From UBA6059 sp964351595 (GTDB taxonomy: Bacteria > Bacteroidota > Bacteroidia > Cytophagales > Cyclobacteriaceae): a stretch of 64,000 nucleotides of DNA. Shown one piece after another: positions 1 to 10,300 of the stretch. The position numbers were made by a program, and so were the translations under genes. The notes under the pieces were generated by a model. That model ran no database searches. It saw only the letters and a list, made by a program, of their open reading frames with translations, and was not told the origin of the DNA. Numbering within the stretch: the first letter of the stretch is position 1; each line of letters starts with the position of its first letter. The stretch is taken from NCBI GenBank assembly GCA_964351595.1, contig CAYGOT010000013.1:23447-87446 (forward strand), read 5' to 3'.

Positions 1-1079
1 TTGAGGGACATTTCAAGGGGGTCAGGCCCTGGATGCATTATCACAAGAACTTTACAAGCTATTGGTCTGACCTGATCGGTGCAGGGGAGAAAGAAGTCGT
101 CGTGATGAACAATCTCACTGTCAATCTACATGTGCTCATGCTCTCGTTTTATCAACCGACGGGATCGAGGTATAAAATCATCATGGAAGGTCATGCCTTC
201 CCATCTGATCAATATGCTGTAGAGTCACAGGTCAGGTTGAAAGGCTTTGATCCGGAGGATGCCATCATCGAGGTTTTCCCGAGAGAAGGGGAGCATTATC
301 TCAGGACCGAAGACATTGTCTCACAGATTACTCAGGCCGGAGATGAGCTGGCGTTGGTGCTTTTTTCGGGAGTGCAGTACTATTCAGGTCAGTTTTTTGA
401 CCTATCGGAAATTGCTAAGGCTGGTCATAAAGTAGGAGCATACGTAGGTTTTGATTTAGCGCATGCAGTAGGTAACGTCCCCATGAAACTACACGAATGG
501 GGAGCTGATTTCGCGACCTGGTGCAGCTACAAATATCTTAACTCCGGTCCTGGATCCGTTTCTGGAATTTTTGTTCATGAGAAGTTCGCTACAGACAAGA
601 CGTTTCCCAGATTGGCGGGATGGTGGGGACACAACGAGAAGGAGCGATTCAAAATGGAAAAAGGATTTGATGCTATCCCGACAGCTGAAGGATGGCAACT
701 CAGTAACGCCCCGGTGCTCAGTATGGCAGCTCACCTCGCCTCACTTGATCTTTTCAAGTCAGCTGGTATGGACAACCTCCGAGCCAAAAGCCTAAAGTTG
801 ACAGGATTTCTTGAGACACAGCTTAGGTCCTCTGAGAACTATGGTACTGCTTTTGAAATCATCACCCCCCCTGAGTCTGATGCTCGGGGATGTCAGCTCT
901 CATTGCTATTTCATGAAAGAGGCAAGCAGGTTTTTGATTGGCTATCGCAAAACGGTGTGATTGCCGACTGGCGTGAGCCAGATGTAATCCGCGTGGCACC
1001 CGTACCTATTTACAATTCTTTTGAAGACGTTTATCGTTTTGGTGAGTTATTGACTCAGGGACTAACTCAAAAACTATGA
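1..1079 (+). CDS. kynU: kynureninase, 5' end outside the window
   Basis: PLP-dependent hydrolase that splits 3-hydroxykynurenine or kynurenine into (3-hydroxy)anthranilate and alanine. The reading frame is open from base 3, before the first ATG at 33, and already encodes the family motif GHFKGVRPWMHYH, so the true start lies upstream of the window. Visible family marks are DLAHAVGN around 460-483, and WCSYKYLNSGPGS, where the lysine codon at 531-533 should form the Schiff base with PLP. The C-terminal domain is complete. The stop codon overlaps the start of the kynurenine 3-monooxygenase gene (ATGA), so the two are surely co-transcribed. Identification is firm; whether the pathway serves NAD synthesis or tryptophan breakdown cannot be told from this window. 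Confidence 0.95.
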   Translation, partial: EGHFKGVRPWMHYHKNFTSYWSDLIGAGEKEVVVMNNLTVNLHVLMLSFYQPTGSRYKIIMEGHAFPSDQYAVESQVRLKGFDPEDAIIEVFPREGEHYLRTEDIVSQITQAGDELALVLFSGVQYYSGQFFDLSEIAKAGHKVGAYVGFDLAHAVGNVPMKLHEWGADFATWCSYKYLNSGPGSVSGIFVHEKFATDKTFPRLAGWWGHNEKERFKMEKGFDAIPTAEGWQLSNAPVLSMAAHLASLDLFKSAGMDNLRAKSLKLTGFLETQLRSSENYGTAFEIITPPESDARGCQLSLLFHERGKQVFDWLSQNGVIADWREPDVIRVAPVPIYNSFEDVYRFGELLTQGLTQKL

Positions 1080-2410
1080 AGAAGGAAGAAGTTGTCATTT
1101 TTGGTGCCGGTTTGGTAGGCTCATTGCTGTCAATCTATCTGGTAAAGGCTGGATTCAAGGTGACCGTATATGAGAAACGGAGCGACCCAAGAAAGAGTAA
1201 CCAGTATGCCGGACGATCGATCAACCTTGCCCTGAGCGTTAGAGGTATAAGAGCTTTGCAGGCTGTAGGGCTGGGCGATGACCTCAAAAGTATGGTGATC
1301 CCAATGAAAGGCCGACGCATGCATGACCTGGAAGGCAACCTCACTTTTCAGCCCTATGGTCAGGACGGTCAGTTCATCAATTCTATTTCTCGTGGTGGCC
1401 TCAATGAGCGCTTGGTGACCAAGGCAGAGTCGCTGGGAGTGGATGTGTTATTTGATCATAGATGCTCAGAAGTTGATTTGGAAGCCACTCGAGCTACTAT
1501 TGAGAACAATGGCAAGACATTCTCGATAGAGGCCGATGTGATGTTTGGTGCAGATGGTGCCTTTAGCGCTATGCGTCAGTCCTTCCTTCGGCAGGACAGG
1601 TTCAATTATCAGCAGTATTATATCGAGCATGGTTATAAGGAGTTGAGTATACCACCAACCAAGGACGGTGATTTTGCGATAGCACCCGATGGCTTGCATA
1701 TATGGCCCAGGGGCAACTTTATGCTTATTGCTCTACCCAACCTTGACAAAAGTTTTACAGTTACACTGTTCTTCCCATTTGAGGGTGAGCCGTCCTTTGA
1801 TTCTGTCAATGGGGAAGAAGGGGTAAAGCAGTTTTTTGAGGAATACTTCCCGGATACATTGGAGCTGATTCCTGATCTGACGGAGCAGTTTTTGACTAAT
1901 CCTACCTCTAGTTTGGTGACTGTGAAATGCTATCCATGGAATAAGGGAAAATGTCTGATGCTGGGTGATGCCGGGCATGCCATTGTGCCATTTTATGGAC
2001 AGGGTATGAATTCTGGTTTTGAAGATTGCTACTTGTTCAATGAGCTGGCCAAGACTCACAACTATAATTGGGATACAGTCTTGGACTTGTTCCAGCAGTC
2101 ACGCAAGAAAGATGCAGATGCGATAGCTGATCTCGCATTGAAAAACTTTGTGGAAATGCGGGATCATGTAGCTGATGAGCGATTCCTGGTCCAGAAGAAG
2201 GTGGAGGCCAGGCTGCATGACCTCTATCCCAACGAATGGATACCTCAATATACCATGGTGACTTTTAGTCACACACCCTATTCAGAGGCTTGGGAGAGAG
2301 GCAATTTACAAAACAGGGTCATTCAGCCATTCCTCACTGAGGAAGTGTTGAAAAACCCTGAAGTCGTCGATTGTGAAAAAGTAATGGAGGCACTGAGATC
2401 AGTACTCTAG
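1076..2410 (+). CDS. kmo: kynurenine 3-monooxygenase (FAD-dependent)
   Basis: Flavoprotein that hydroxylates L-kynurenine with NADPH and oxygen to give 3-hydroxykynurenine, the substrate of the preceding kynureninase. The 444-residue protein starts with the dinucleotide-binding motif FGAGLVGS (residues 9-16), carries YEKR at the end of the first Rossmann unit, and has the second FAD motif GDAGHAIVPFYGQGMN near residue 297. Length fits bacterial members. The ATG overlaps the kynU stop by four bases. The last 12 bases also code, on the other strand, for the end of the TerB-like gene, so the two genes converge with overlap. Both pathway steps being adjacent makes the call very safe. Confidence 0.95.
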   Translation: MKKEEVVIFGAGLVGSLLSIYLVKAGFKVTVYEKRSDPRKSNQYAGRSINLALSVRGIRALQAVGLGDDLKSMVIPMKGRRMHDLEGNLTFQPYGQDGQFINSISRGGLNERLVTKAESLGVDVLFDHRCSEVDLEATRATIENNGKTFSIEADVMFGADGAFSAMRQSFLRQDRFNYQQYYIEHGYKELSIPPTKDGDFAIAPDGLHIWPRGNFMLIALPNLDKSFTVTLFFPFEGEPSFDSVNGEEGVKQFFEEYFPDTLELIPDLTEQFLTNPTSSLVTVKCYPWNKGKCLMLGDAGHAIVPFYGQGMNSGFEDCYLFNELAKTHNYNWDTVLDLFQQSRKKDADAIADLALKNFVEMRDHVADERFLVQKKVEARLHDLYPNEWIPQYTMVTFSHTPYSEAWERGNLQNRVIQPFLTEEVLKNPEVVDCEKVMEALRSVL

Positions 2411-2860
2411 CTGCAATCTTTTTGCCAACTCGTCGATCGTTTCCTGCTCTACTTCTGAGATCCCATCGGCGGCATTGGCAAAGAGGTACATGCTCTCCAG
2501 CACGAATTCTTTTGATGTTTGATCATTTTTGATGTGATCTTTGAGAACATTCAGGAATCTCTTTTCCCACTTGGCAAGGTTCTCGAGCAAGTAGCGAAAC
2601 TCCGTACGGAAGTTCATGGCTAATGCAGTTTTGTCTACCAGAGTGCCTTGATCATTGTAGAACTCTTCTGCCATTCCATCTGCGAGCTGTAGGACGGCAT
2701 CCCACTCTTCAGGGTCAAGTTTGCCGTCACACATACATATTATCAATGATGGAAACAGGGTTAGTATGTACTCGAATTCTTCTATCGAAATATTGGCACT
2801 TCGTGTTTTTTTATACTCCGTAAAGAGTTTTTCCGTTTGCTGATTCATTAGCGCGATCAT
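2399..2860 (-). CDS. TerB-like acidic helical protein, function unknown
   Basis: Encodes about 153 residues (149 if the second Met is used), all predicted helical and acidic, without signal peptide or membrane segment, so probably cytosolic. The pattern CDGKLDPEEWDAVLQLAD and, near the C-terminus, ANAADGISEVEQETIDELA resembles the repeated acidic helix-turn-helix motifs of the TerB family (tellurite resistance-like), which bind metal in some members. This is a family resemblance recognised by eye, not a proven assignment. The gene is alone on its strand, ends inside kmo by 12 bases, and is divergent from the carotenoid desaturase gene across 154 bases of AT-rich spacer. Confidence 0.6.
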   Translation of the reverse strand: MIALMNQQTEKLFTEYKKTRSANISIEEFEYILTLFPSLIICMCDGKLDPEEWDAVLQLADGMAEEFYNDQGTLVDKTALAMNFRTEFRYLLENLAKWEKRFLNVLKDHIKNDQTSKEFVLESMYLFANAADGISEVEQETIDELAKRLQLEY

Positions 2861-3014
2861 TCTTCTCTTAAATTAGTTTATTAAAAATTTACTTCTAATT
2901 ATTAATACCAATTCTTTGAATTAGGTAACTCAAAAATGTAATTATTTTGTTAAATAATTTAATGATTGCAAGAAAACTAAAATAACATCTGTTGAATTAG
3001 GTGGTTAGATAGTC

Positions 3015-4496
3015 ATGCAAAAAGCATTGATCATTGGTTCGGGTATCGGAGGCCTAGGCGCAGCAGTACGACTAGCTGTCAAGGGCTATAGCGTGGAGGT
3101 ACTCGAGGCAAATGTCTATCCGGGCGGGAAGCTCTCGGAAATCAACATTGATGGTTATCGTTTTGATGCGGGACCTTCGCTTTTTACCCTACCGGAATTG
3201 GTGGATGAGCTATTTGCGCTAGCGGAAAAAAAATCCAGTGACCATTTCAATTATCAAAGGCTTGATATCAACTGCCAATACTTTTATGAGGATGGACTGA
3301 AGTTGACGGCTTATGCCGACAGAGGTTGTCTTCTGGACGAATTTGATACAAAAACGGCCGACGATCGCGAGACTATAGCAGCAGCCTTGGATAAGAGTCA
3401 AGAGCTCTATGAGATTCTTGCTGAGCTTTTCATGTATCGATCTATGCACCGTTGGTCGACCTTCCTCAACAAAAAAGCATTTCAAGCCTACTCGAGACTT
3501 CATAAACTGGACTTTTTCCGAACTATGAATAGAGCCAATGAGACGAGGTTCAAGGATCCCAGAGTTACGCAGTTGTTTAATCGATACGCTACCTATAATG
3601 GCTCTGATCCCTATCAGACGCCCGCCACGCTCAATATTATTCCTCATCTGGAGTTTAATATGGGCGCATTTTTTCCTGATAAGGGCATGCACGATATCAC
3701 TACGAGCATTTTTGAGCTTGCTGAAGAGTTGGGTGTAACTTTCCGATTCAACCACCCTGTTGAAAGAATTATTTTGGAGTCGAAGAAAGCCATAGGCGTA
3801 GAATGTCTTGGCCAACGGATCATGGCCGACGTGGTGGTCAGTAACATGGATATCGTGAATACCTATCGGAAATTGATGTCAGATGTTGATCCTCCTGAGT
3901 TGTTGTTGAAGCAGCCAAAGTCGAGCAGTGCGCTCATTTTTTATTGGGGTATCAAGGGGCAGTTCAACCAACTTAGTCTTCATAACATTTTCTTTTCGAG
4001 AGATTACAAGAAGGAGTTCGAACACATCTTCAAGAATGGTGATATTATCAACGACCCGACAGTCTATGTGAACATTACTAGTAAGCACAAGCCTGATGAT
4101 GCTCCTGATGGGTGCGAGAATTGGTTTACGATGATCAACGTTCCCAATAATCAGGGGCAAGACTGGGATGCGCTCATCAATGATGCCAGAGCAAACATCA
4201 TAAAGAAACTAAGTCGAATATTGGGGCAAAATATCAACGAACTTATCTCTTGTGAGGAAGTGCTTGACCCAAGGACGATTGAATCAAAGACCTCATCTTC
4301 ACTCGGAGCACTTTATGGCAATAGCTCTAACAATAAGTACGCTGCATTTCTTCGCCATGCCAACTTCTCTAGGAAGTATAAAAATCTATATTTCTGCGGC
4401 GGGAGTGTTCATCCTGGTGGCGGCATACCACTGTCACTGTTAAGTGCCAGAATTATGGCAGAGGAACTGCCTGATCTTCGGGTTCCTGAGGGATAA
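3015..4496 (+). CDS. crtD: CrtI/CrtD-type carotenoid desaturase, probably 1-hydroxycarotenoid 3,4-desaturase
   Basis: FAD-dependent amine-oxidase-fold enzyme that adds double bonds to a carotenoid. The 493 residues begin with IIGSGIGGLGAAVRL (FAD fold), then PGGKLSE and GYRFDAGPSLFTLPELVDEL, and end with FCGGSVHPGGGIPLSLLSAR, the typical CrtI-family C-terminal FAD motif. The GPSLFT and PGGKLSE wording is what I associate with the CrtD branch of Bacteroidota (the 3,4-desaturation in saproxanthin or myxol-type pigments) rather than with phytoene desaturase, but the two branches are close and substrate is inferred. No other crt gene lies nearby. The 3' end overlaps the convergent lytic transglycosylase gene by 44 bases. 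Confidence 0.8.
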   Translation: MQKALIIGSGIGGLGAAVRLAVKGYSVEVLEANVYPGGKLSEINIDGYRFDAGPSLFTLPELVDELFALAEKKSSDHFNYQRLDINCQYFYEDGLKLTAYADRGCLLDEFDTKTADDRETIAAALDKSQELYEILAELFMYRSMHRWSTFLNKKAFQAYSRLHKLDFFRTMNRANETRFKDPRVTQLFNRYATYNGSDPYQTPATLNIIPHLEFNMGAFFPDKGMHDITTSIFELAEELGVTFRFNHPVERIILESKKAIGVECLGQRIMADVVVSNMDIVNTYRKLMSDVDPPELLLKQPKSSSALIFYWGIKGQFNQLSLHNIFFSRDYKKEFEHIFKNGDIINDPTVYVNITSKHKPDDAPDGCENWFTMINVPNNQGQDWDALINDARANIIKKLSRILGQNINELISCEEVLDPRTIESKTSSSLGALYGNSSNNKYAAFLRHANFSRKYKNLYFCGGSVHPGGGIPLSLLSARIMAEELPDLRVPEG

Positions 4497-5937
4497 TATC
4501 GAGGTAGTTCTCATACAGAGCAAAAATATCTGTCACGTAGTTAACAGGCTCTATTCCCCTGCAGTAGCCATGTTTGACAACCGGGTCATTGAAGTATTTG
4601 GAGTAAGACTTTTGAAGCAGATAGAAGGCCACATTGTCATCCCATACAGCTGTATCCTTTTCATATTTTCTCGCCAGCCTCACGGCATCCATTACATGCC
4701 CTTGCCCCACATTGTAAGAGCCCAAAACAAACTTTACGCGCTCCAATGAATCGGGAATATGGGGCTTCCAGTAGTCTTCAAGCCATACCAGATAGTTTGA
4801 GCCTGCTTCGATGCTTTGAACTGGGTCCAGCAAGTTGGTAGCACCAAATCGAGCACCGGTCTTGGGCATGATCTGCATCAAACCCACGGCCCCTGCCCAG
4901 GATTTAGTTTTGGGGTCAAACCTTGACTCCTTATTGATCTGTGCAGCCAGTAGTCTCCAATCCCAGTTGAGTTTACTAGCTGCTTGTTTGATTAGACTAT
5001 CGAAGGGTGAAATTCGTCCATCTCCGCTGGAGAAAAACTCACTATTCACTCGTCTTCTACTTTGCCTTGTGCTTCGGAAGTACTTATCGTAAATGACGTA
5101 GTAGTCATTTGTTTTTCTCATCTGATCAATCCAGTCATTCAGTCTCGTGAGTAGATTCGGTGCATTTTTTCTGACGCCCCAGGCAATTTGCTGTGGGAGA
5201 CTGACAGGTGTCTTTACGTCAAGATTGGGATAATAGGACGCATTAACTAACGCTACATCCTCATCAGCTACGGTATACGCGATTTCCCCCTCTGCTACTT
5301 TTCTAATGAGTGCCTCGGTCTCCACGTCAGGATAGTCCTCTACTATTATGATATCACCTCCAATCTCGTCTGACAGATTCCTCATTCTGGTAAGGTAAGA
5401 GGAGCTATTCCTAACCCAGACTTCCTCACCAATGAGCTCAATTGGATTACGTATTAAAGATCTCTCGATTTCATGGAGTTTCAAATCCCGCCAGTTGTCA
5501 GGCTTGCGCTGCACGAGTACCTGTCGAACCAGGTTGTGGTAATGCGTAAAAGCAATGCGTTTTTTGCGCTCTTTGGTGACGGTCAAGTTGTAGGCAAGTA
5601 TATCACCTTTGCCTTGATTGAGCTTCATGAAGCCTTCCGTCAGACTTGGTGTGACTTCCAATCTCAGCTCCACACCAATTTCTTTACAAAACAGAGTCAA
5701 CAGATCAAATTCATAGCCCATCGGCTCACCTTTATAAAGGAAGAGCCCTGTCGAGCTATTGTCGATGATGGCCGTTAAATGTCCTCTTTCGATGATAGCG
5801 TCCAGGTCAAGCTCAGCAACTATTTCGTTGCGCTCGGGTGTCTGCGAAGTGGTATCAGCACTCTCAGAGGACTTTTTACAAGACGCCAGGGCGAGCAGCG
5901 TGATAGCAAAGACAATATGATAAGCTCTGGTTTTCAT
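4453..5937 (-). CDS. mltF: MltF-type membrane-bound lytic murein transglycosylase, lipoprotein
   Basis: Two-domain 494-residue protein. The N-terminus is a lipoprotein signal with lipobox LALASC. Residues about 45-280 form an amino-acid-binding-protein domain (SBP_bac_3) and residues about 320-470 a family 1 SLT domain with the catalytic glutamate in NKESRFDPKTKSWAGAVGLM, followed by QIMPKTG. Such enzymes cleave the MurNAc-GlcNAc bond to form 1,6-anhydro ends, with the sensor domain thought to tune activity by binding muropeptides. Acts in the periplasm, anchored by lipid. Convergent with and overlapping crtD; 73 bases downstream of the efflux operon on the same strand, so it may receive read-through. 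Confidence 0.88.
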   Translation of the reverse strand: MKTRAYHIVFAITLLALASCKKSSESADTTSQTPERNEIVAELDLDAIIERGHLTAIIDNSSTGLFLYKGEPMGYEFDLLTLFCKEIGVELRLEVTPSLTEGFMKLNQGKGDILAYNLTVTKERKKRIAFTHYHNLVRQVLVQRKPDNWRDLKLHEIERSLIRNPIELIGEEVWVRNSSSYLTRMRNLSDEIGGDIIIVEDYPDVETEALIRKVAEGEIAYTVADEDVALVNASYYPNLDVKTPVSLPQQIAWGVRKNAPNLLTRLNDWIDQMRKTNDYYVIYDKYFRSTRQSRRRVNSEFFSSGDGRISPFDSLIKQAASKLNWDWRLLAAQINKESRFDPKTKSWAGAVGLMQIMPKTGARFGATNLLDPVQSIEAGSNYLVWLEDYWKPHIPDSLERVKFVLGSYNVGQGHVMDAVRLARKYEKDTAVWDDNVAFYLLQKSYSKYFNDPVVKHGYCRGIEPVNYVTDIFALYENYLDIIPQEPEDQAVPLP

Positions 5938-6010
5938 AGATAGCAGACTACATCAACCCAGAAGATAAGCAACGATCCTTCAGATACCAAAATCTGAGCG
6001 GGCACTAGGG

Positions 6011-7357
6011 TTATTCGTCGACCTGTGGCTGGAGCAGGCTCCCGGATAGCCTAAGCAGCTCCACTTCTGAAACCTTAGTGCTGTATCTCGCATTGAGTAG
6101 TCGGGATTCGACCTCTACAGCATTAGTTTGGGCCTCCCTCAATTCGAGCGCGGTGGAATTACCAAGACGATAGCGCTCTAGTGCAATTTCTTCATTTTCT
6201 AAAGCTACTTCGAGGTTTCGGGTCTCTATCTCGATCAGATTGAGACTGTTGCGGTAGGAGGTAAAAACTTTGCTAATGTCCGATTCAATATTGAGGGTCT
6301 GATTTTGAATGTCAAGCTCGCTGATCTGTACTGCTAGTCTGGCGTTTTGTGCTCTTCGATTCGTATTAAACCCATCGAATAAATTCATCCTGGCAGTAAA
6401 ACCATAGTTATATCCATTTTGCTGGTTGCTCTGAAGAAAACCTGCCTCTGATGTCGATTTGTTATAACTGTAGCCTGTATTGAAGTCCAACGAAGGGTAG
6501 CGCTCAGCTCTTACCTCCTGCAGCTGGAGGTAGCTGGCATTCATGTTTCGCTGTGCCAGTAGCAAGGTTGGGTTTTTGACATTTGCAGAGTTGAGGAGAT
6601 CGCTAAGGACAAACTCGCCATTGATATCAATAATATCCGCTACTTCAAATTCTGTATCAAGTGCTCTTGCCATCAACCTGTTGAGGTCAATTTTCGCATT
6701 ATTCAATCGCTCAATGACTTGAAGTCGGAGGGTAGCATCAGCATTTTGATCCACTTGTGCCGCGAGATACTCGACCTTTGACGACTTACCGACCTCATAC
6801 TTGTTTTTAGCAATTTCAGTTCGTCTTTCAGAGAGCTGAATGGTATTGTCCAGTACTTTCAATCGCTCGTTTTCCAATACCACGGTATAGTAGGCAGTTA
6901 GGAGGTCGGCTATCGTGTTTTCCATGATGATCTTGGTGTTGATTGCACCAGCTTCCTTGATCACATTTAGCCTATCGAGTGCATAAAACATGCCCAGACC
7001 ATCAAAAAGTGTCCAGGTAAAATTGACTGAACCATTGAGGTTTTGGGAGCTCGCACCGTCTCTTGTATTTTCTCTGCCATCAAGGAAAACCTGGGTCACA
7101 TCCTGCGTAGACNNNNNNNNNNCATCCTGTGTGGACCAGCTTTTTTGACCCTGCAAATTGACATTTGGTAAAAGGCCGGCGTTTCCGATAGTGGCATCAT
7201 TCACGGCTACTTCTTCACCTACCCTGGCTATTTTGATGTCGAAGTTGTTTTGCAAACCTTGAGCAATGGCCTCCTCTACCGTCAGAATATCCTGACTAAA
7301 GCCTTGCCAACTCAAGAAGCTCAAAAAAATGAAAATATACTTTCTCATGTGTTTCAT
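6011..7357 (-). CDS. TolC-family outer membrane efflux protein, interrupted by an N gap
   Basis: Outer membrane channel of the tripartite RND pump encoded just upstream. It has a signal peptide (MRKYIFIFLSFLSWQGFSQ), long helical repeats with the two-fold OEP architecture, and the family segment LLTAYYTVVLENERLKVL. Start: ATG at 7357 overlaps the pump gene stop (TAATG); an alternative ATG three codons in (7348) gives a cleaner signal peptide. Ten unknown bases at 7113-7122 fall in the coding part; on both sides lies the codon string for STQD, with synonymous differences, so the gap may be a false join of overlapping contigs (see findings). Without it the reading frame is intact and the length about normal. 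Confidence 0.9.
   Translation of the reverse strand: MKHMRKYIFIFLSFLSWQGFSQDILTVEEAIAQGLQNNFDIKIARVGEEVAVNDATIGNAGLLPNVNLQGQKSWSTQDXXXXSTQDVTQVFLDGRENTRDGASSQNLNGSVNFTWTLFDGLGMFYALDRLNVIKEAGAINTKIIMENTIADLLTAYYTVVLENERLKVLDNTIQLSERRTEIAKNKYEVGKSSKVEYLAAQVDQNADATLRLQVIERLNNAKIDLNRLMARALDTEFEVADIIDINGEFVLSDLLNSANVKNPTLLLAQRNMNASYLQLQEVRAERYPSLDFNTGYSYNKSTSEAGFLQSNQQNGYNYGFTARMNLFDGFNTNRRAQNARLAVQISELDIQNQTLNIESDISKVFTSYRNSLNLIEIETRNLEVALENEEIALERYRLGNSTALELREAQTNAVEVESRLLNARYSTKVSEVELLRLSGSLLQPQVDE
7113..7122. other. assembly gap of ten Ns
   Basis: Ten consecutive N within the TolC-like gene. The 14 bases on its left (7099-7112) and on its right (7123-7136) agree at 12 of 14 positions. The true length of the gap cannot be read from the sequence. 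Confidence 0.99.
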
Positions 7358-10300
7358 TAGATTCTTGCCATTCGCTTTTGACTACTGGTCACGTAGGTAT
7401 ACATGGCAGGGATCACATATAATGTCAATATTGTAGAGAAGATCAGTCCGCCGATTACCCCGATACCCATTGACACGCGACTCTCAGAACCTGCTCCAAG
7501 TGCTAATGCAATGGGAAGGATGCCCAAAATGGTTGAAAGGCTCGTCATCAGAATAGGGCGGAAACGTTGTTCGGATGCCGCTACAATGGCGTCCACCACA
7601 TTAAGACCCTGCGCTTTTTTCTGATTCGCAAACTCAACAATCAGGATACCATTTTTGGTTACCAGCCCGATAAGCATGATGATTCCGATCTGGCTGAAAA
7701 TATTAAGTGACTGATCGAAAATATACAGCGACATGAAAGCCCCTGCCACAGCCATTGGCACAGTGAACATAATAATAAGCGGGTCTCTAAAACTCTCAAA
7801 CTGGGCTGATAGCACGAGGTAGATCAGAATCAAAGCAAAGACAAATGCAAAGTACAATGAACTCGAACTCTCCTGGAACTCTTCGGATGTACCAGTGAGG
7901 GCAGTCTGAAAAGATTCGTCTAAAACTTTTTCAGCGACGCGCTCCATAGCTTCTATACCATCGCCAAGGGCATAGCCTGGATTCAAACTGGCCGATACCG
8001 TGGCTGAGACAAATCGATTGTACCTATAAAGTTGTGGAGGAGTGCTGGTCTCTGAGATCTGTACAAGGTTGTCTAATTGAATGAGCTCATTCGATGAATT
8101 CTTAACATAAAGTGAGGTTAAATCCAGCGGGTCATTGCGGTCCTCTTTTTCTACCTGACCGATGATCTGATACTGCTTTCCACCCATAATGTAGTAGCCA
8201 AACCTTGACCCACTCAACCCAAGCTGTAGTGTCTGAGCTATATCTCTGATCGATACCTGGAGCCTCTTCGCTTTCTCACGGTCGATTTCGATTCTGATCT
8301 CTGGCTTATTAAACTTTAGATTGAGGTCAACATAATTGAAGGCTGGGTCATTGCCCGCTTCGAACATAAAGTCAGGTAACACCTCTTTGAGTTTGTCGAT
8401 GCTTTGAGCCTGAATCACAAACTGAACTGGAAGTCCACCACCCCTCCTTCGGCCAATGGATTGCTCCACAGTGACAAAAGATCTCGCTTCAGTCTCTTTC
8501 ATTACGAGTGGTGTAATCTGTTCTACAATTTCGGCCTGGCTTCTATCTCTATCCTGTCGATCCAAGAGTATTGCTCGGGTAAAAGCAGAGTTGGTAGAGC
8601 TACTTCCGCCAAATCCAGGGCTGGTCACAGATATAATACCCTCTGTCTCAGGGACATTTTCCTGAACTAGCGCAATCATCTTATCTACGTATCGATCCAT
8701 ATAGTCGAACGTCGCTCCCTCCGGTGCAGTCGAGAATATTCTGAACTGACCCCTATCTTCTTGTGGGGCAAGTTCAGATTTCAGCAAACCGCTGAATTCA
8801 TAGATCATCAGACCTGACGCTACTAATACAACGAAGGCAAGCCATCTTTGCGTCATAAATGACTCCAGCGACTTGTTGTACATTTGATTGAGTTTGACAA
8901 AGAACGGTTCAGTCTTTCTATGCAGCCAGTTGTGTCGCTCCCTTCGCTTCAATATTTTGGTACAGAGCATTGGCGTTAGCGTCAATGCAACGAAGGATGA
9001 AATAATAACCGCCCCTGCCACTACAACTCCAAACTCCCTGAAAAGTCGTCCTGTCAAGCCCTCCAGGAAAATTACCGGTAGGAATACAGCGGCCAGTGCT
9101 ACTGTGGTCGATATTACAGCGAAGAAAATCTCTTGTGCTCCCTTAATACCGGCCTCAATTGGCGTCATGCCCTCTTCGATCTTGGTGTAGATGTTCTCCA
9201 ATACCACAATCGTATCATCCACTACCAGTCCGATAGCCAGGATGATGCCCAGCAGGGTGAGAATATTGATAGAGAAACCGGCAAAATACATGATGAAAAA
9301 TGTACCTATCAAAGCAATTGGAATCGTTGCTATAGGTATGAGTGTTGTTCTCCAATCTCTGAGGAAGGCAAAAATGATCAATACCACCAGGCCGAATGCA
9401 ATCACCAAGGTCTGATTTACCTCGTCGATCGAACTTCGTATATACTTCGTTATATCGAAACCGATACCCAGCTTGATGTCCGCAGGCAAGTCTTTTTCGA
9501 TAGGGCCTAAGCGATTGTAAAACTCATCGACAATATCGATGTAGTTGGCACCTGGCTGAGGGATAAGGGCTACCCCTACCATGGGTATGCCATCACGTTT
9601 GAGAATGGTGCGTTCGTTTTCAGCACCGTACTCTGCTCGTCCGATATCATCAAATCTCACTACGCCACTGGCATCCTCTTTCACTATGAGCGCATTGAAG
9701 TCTGCTGGTGTGTTGAGTCGGCCTAGGGTCCTAACTGTGAGTTCTGTATTAGCCCCTTCGACTGAGCCCGAGGGTAGCTCGACATTGTCTCTGCCCACCG
9801 CATTCAATACATCCAGAGGAGTCAACTCATAAGCAGCGAGCTTTGCCGGATCCATCCAAAGACGCATCGAATACCGCCGTTCGCCCCAGATTTGAACTGA
9901 ACTTACGCCATTAATGGTTTGCAGCCTTTCTTTGAAGAGGTTTTCAGCGAAGGATGACAGATCGAGTAGCGACCTCTGATCACTCTGTACGTTCAGGAAT
10001 ACCAGTGGAGATGAATCAGCATCGGCTTTTCGCACTGTAGGTGGGTCAGCGTCTGGCGGAAGATTGCGCTGTGCCGCTGATACCTTGTCGCGAACATCAT
10101 TAGCGGCGACTTCTAAGTCCACACTCAGGTCAAACTCTACCGTAATACTACTCCGCCCATCGCGGCTCGTTGAGGTCAGGCTCTTAATACCTGCTATGCC
10201 ATTGATCGACTCCTCCAGCGGTTCGGTGATCTGTGACTCAATGATATCGGCATTAGCACCCACATAAGACGTACTAACTGATATCACAGGAGGATCAACA

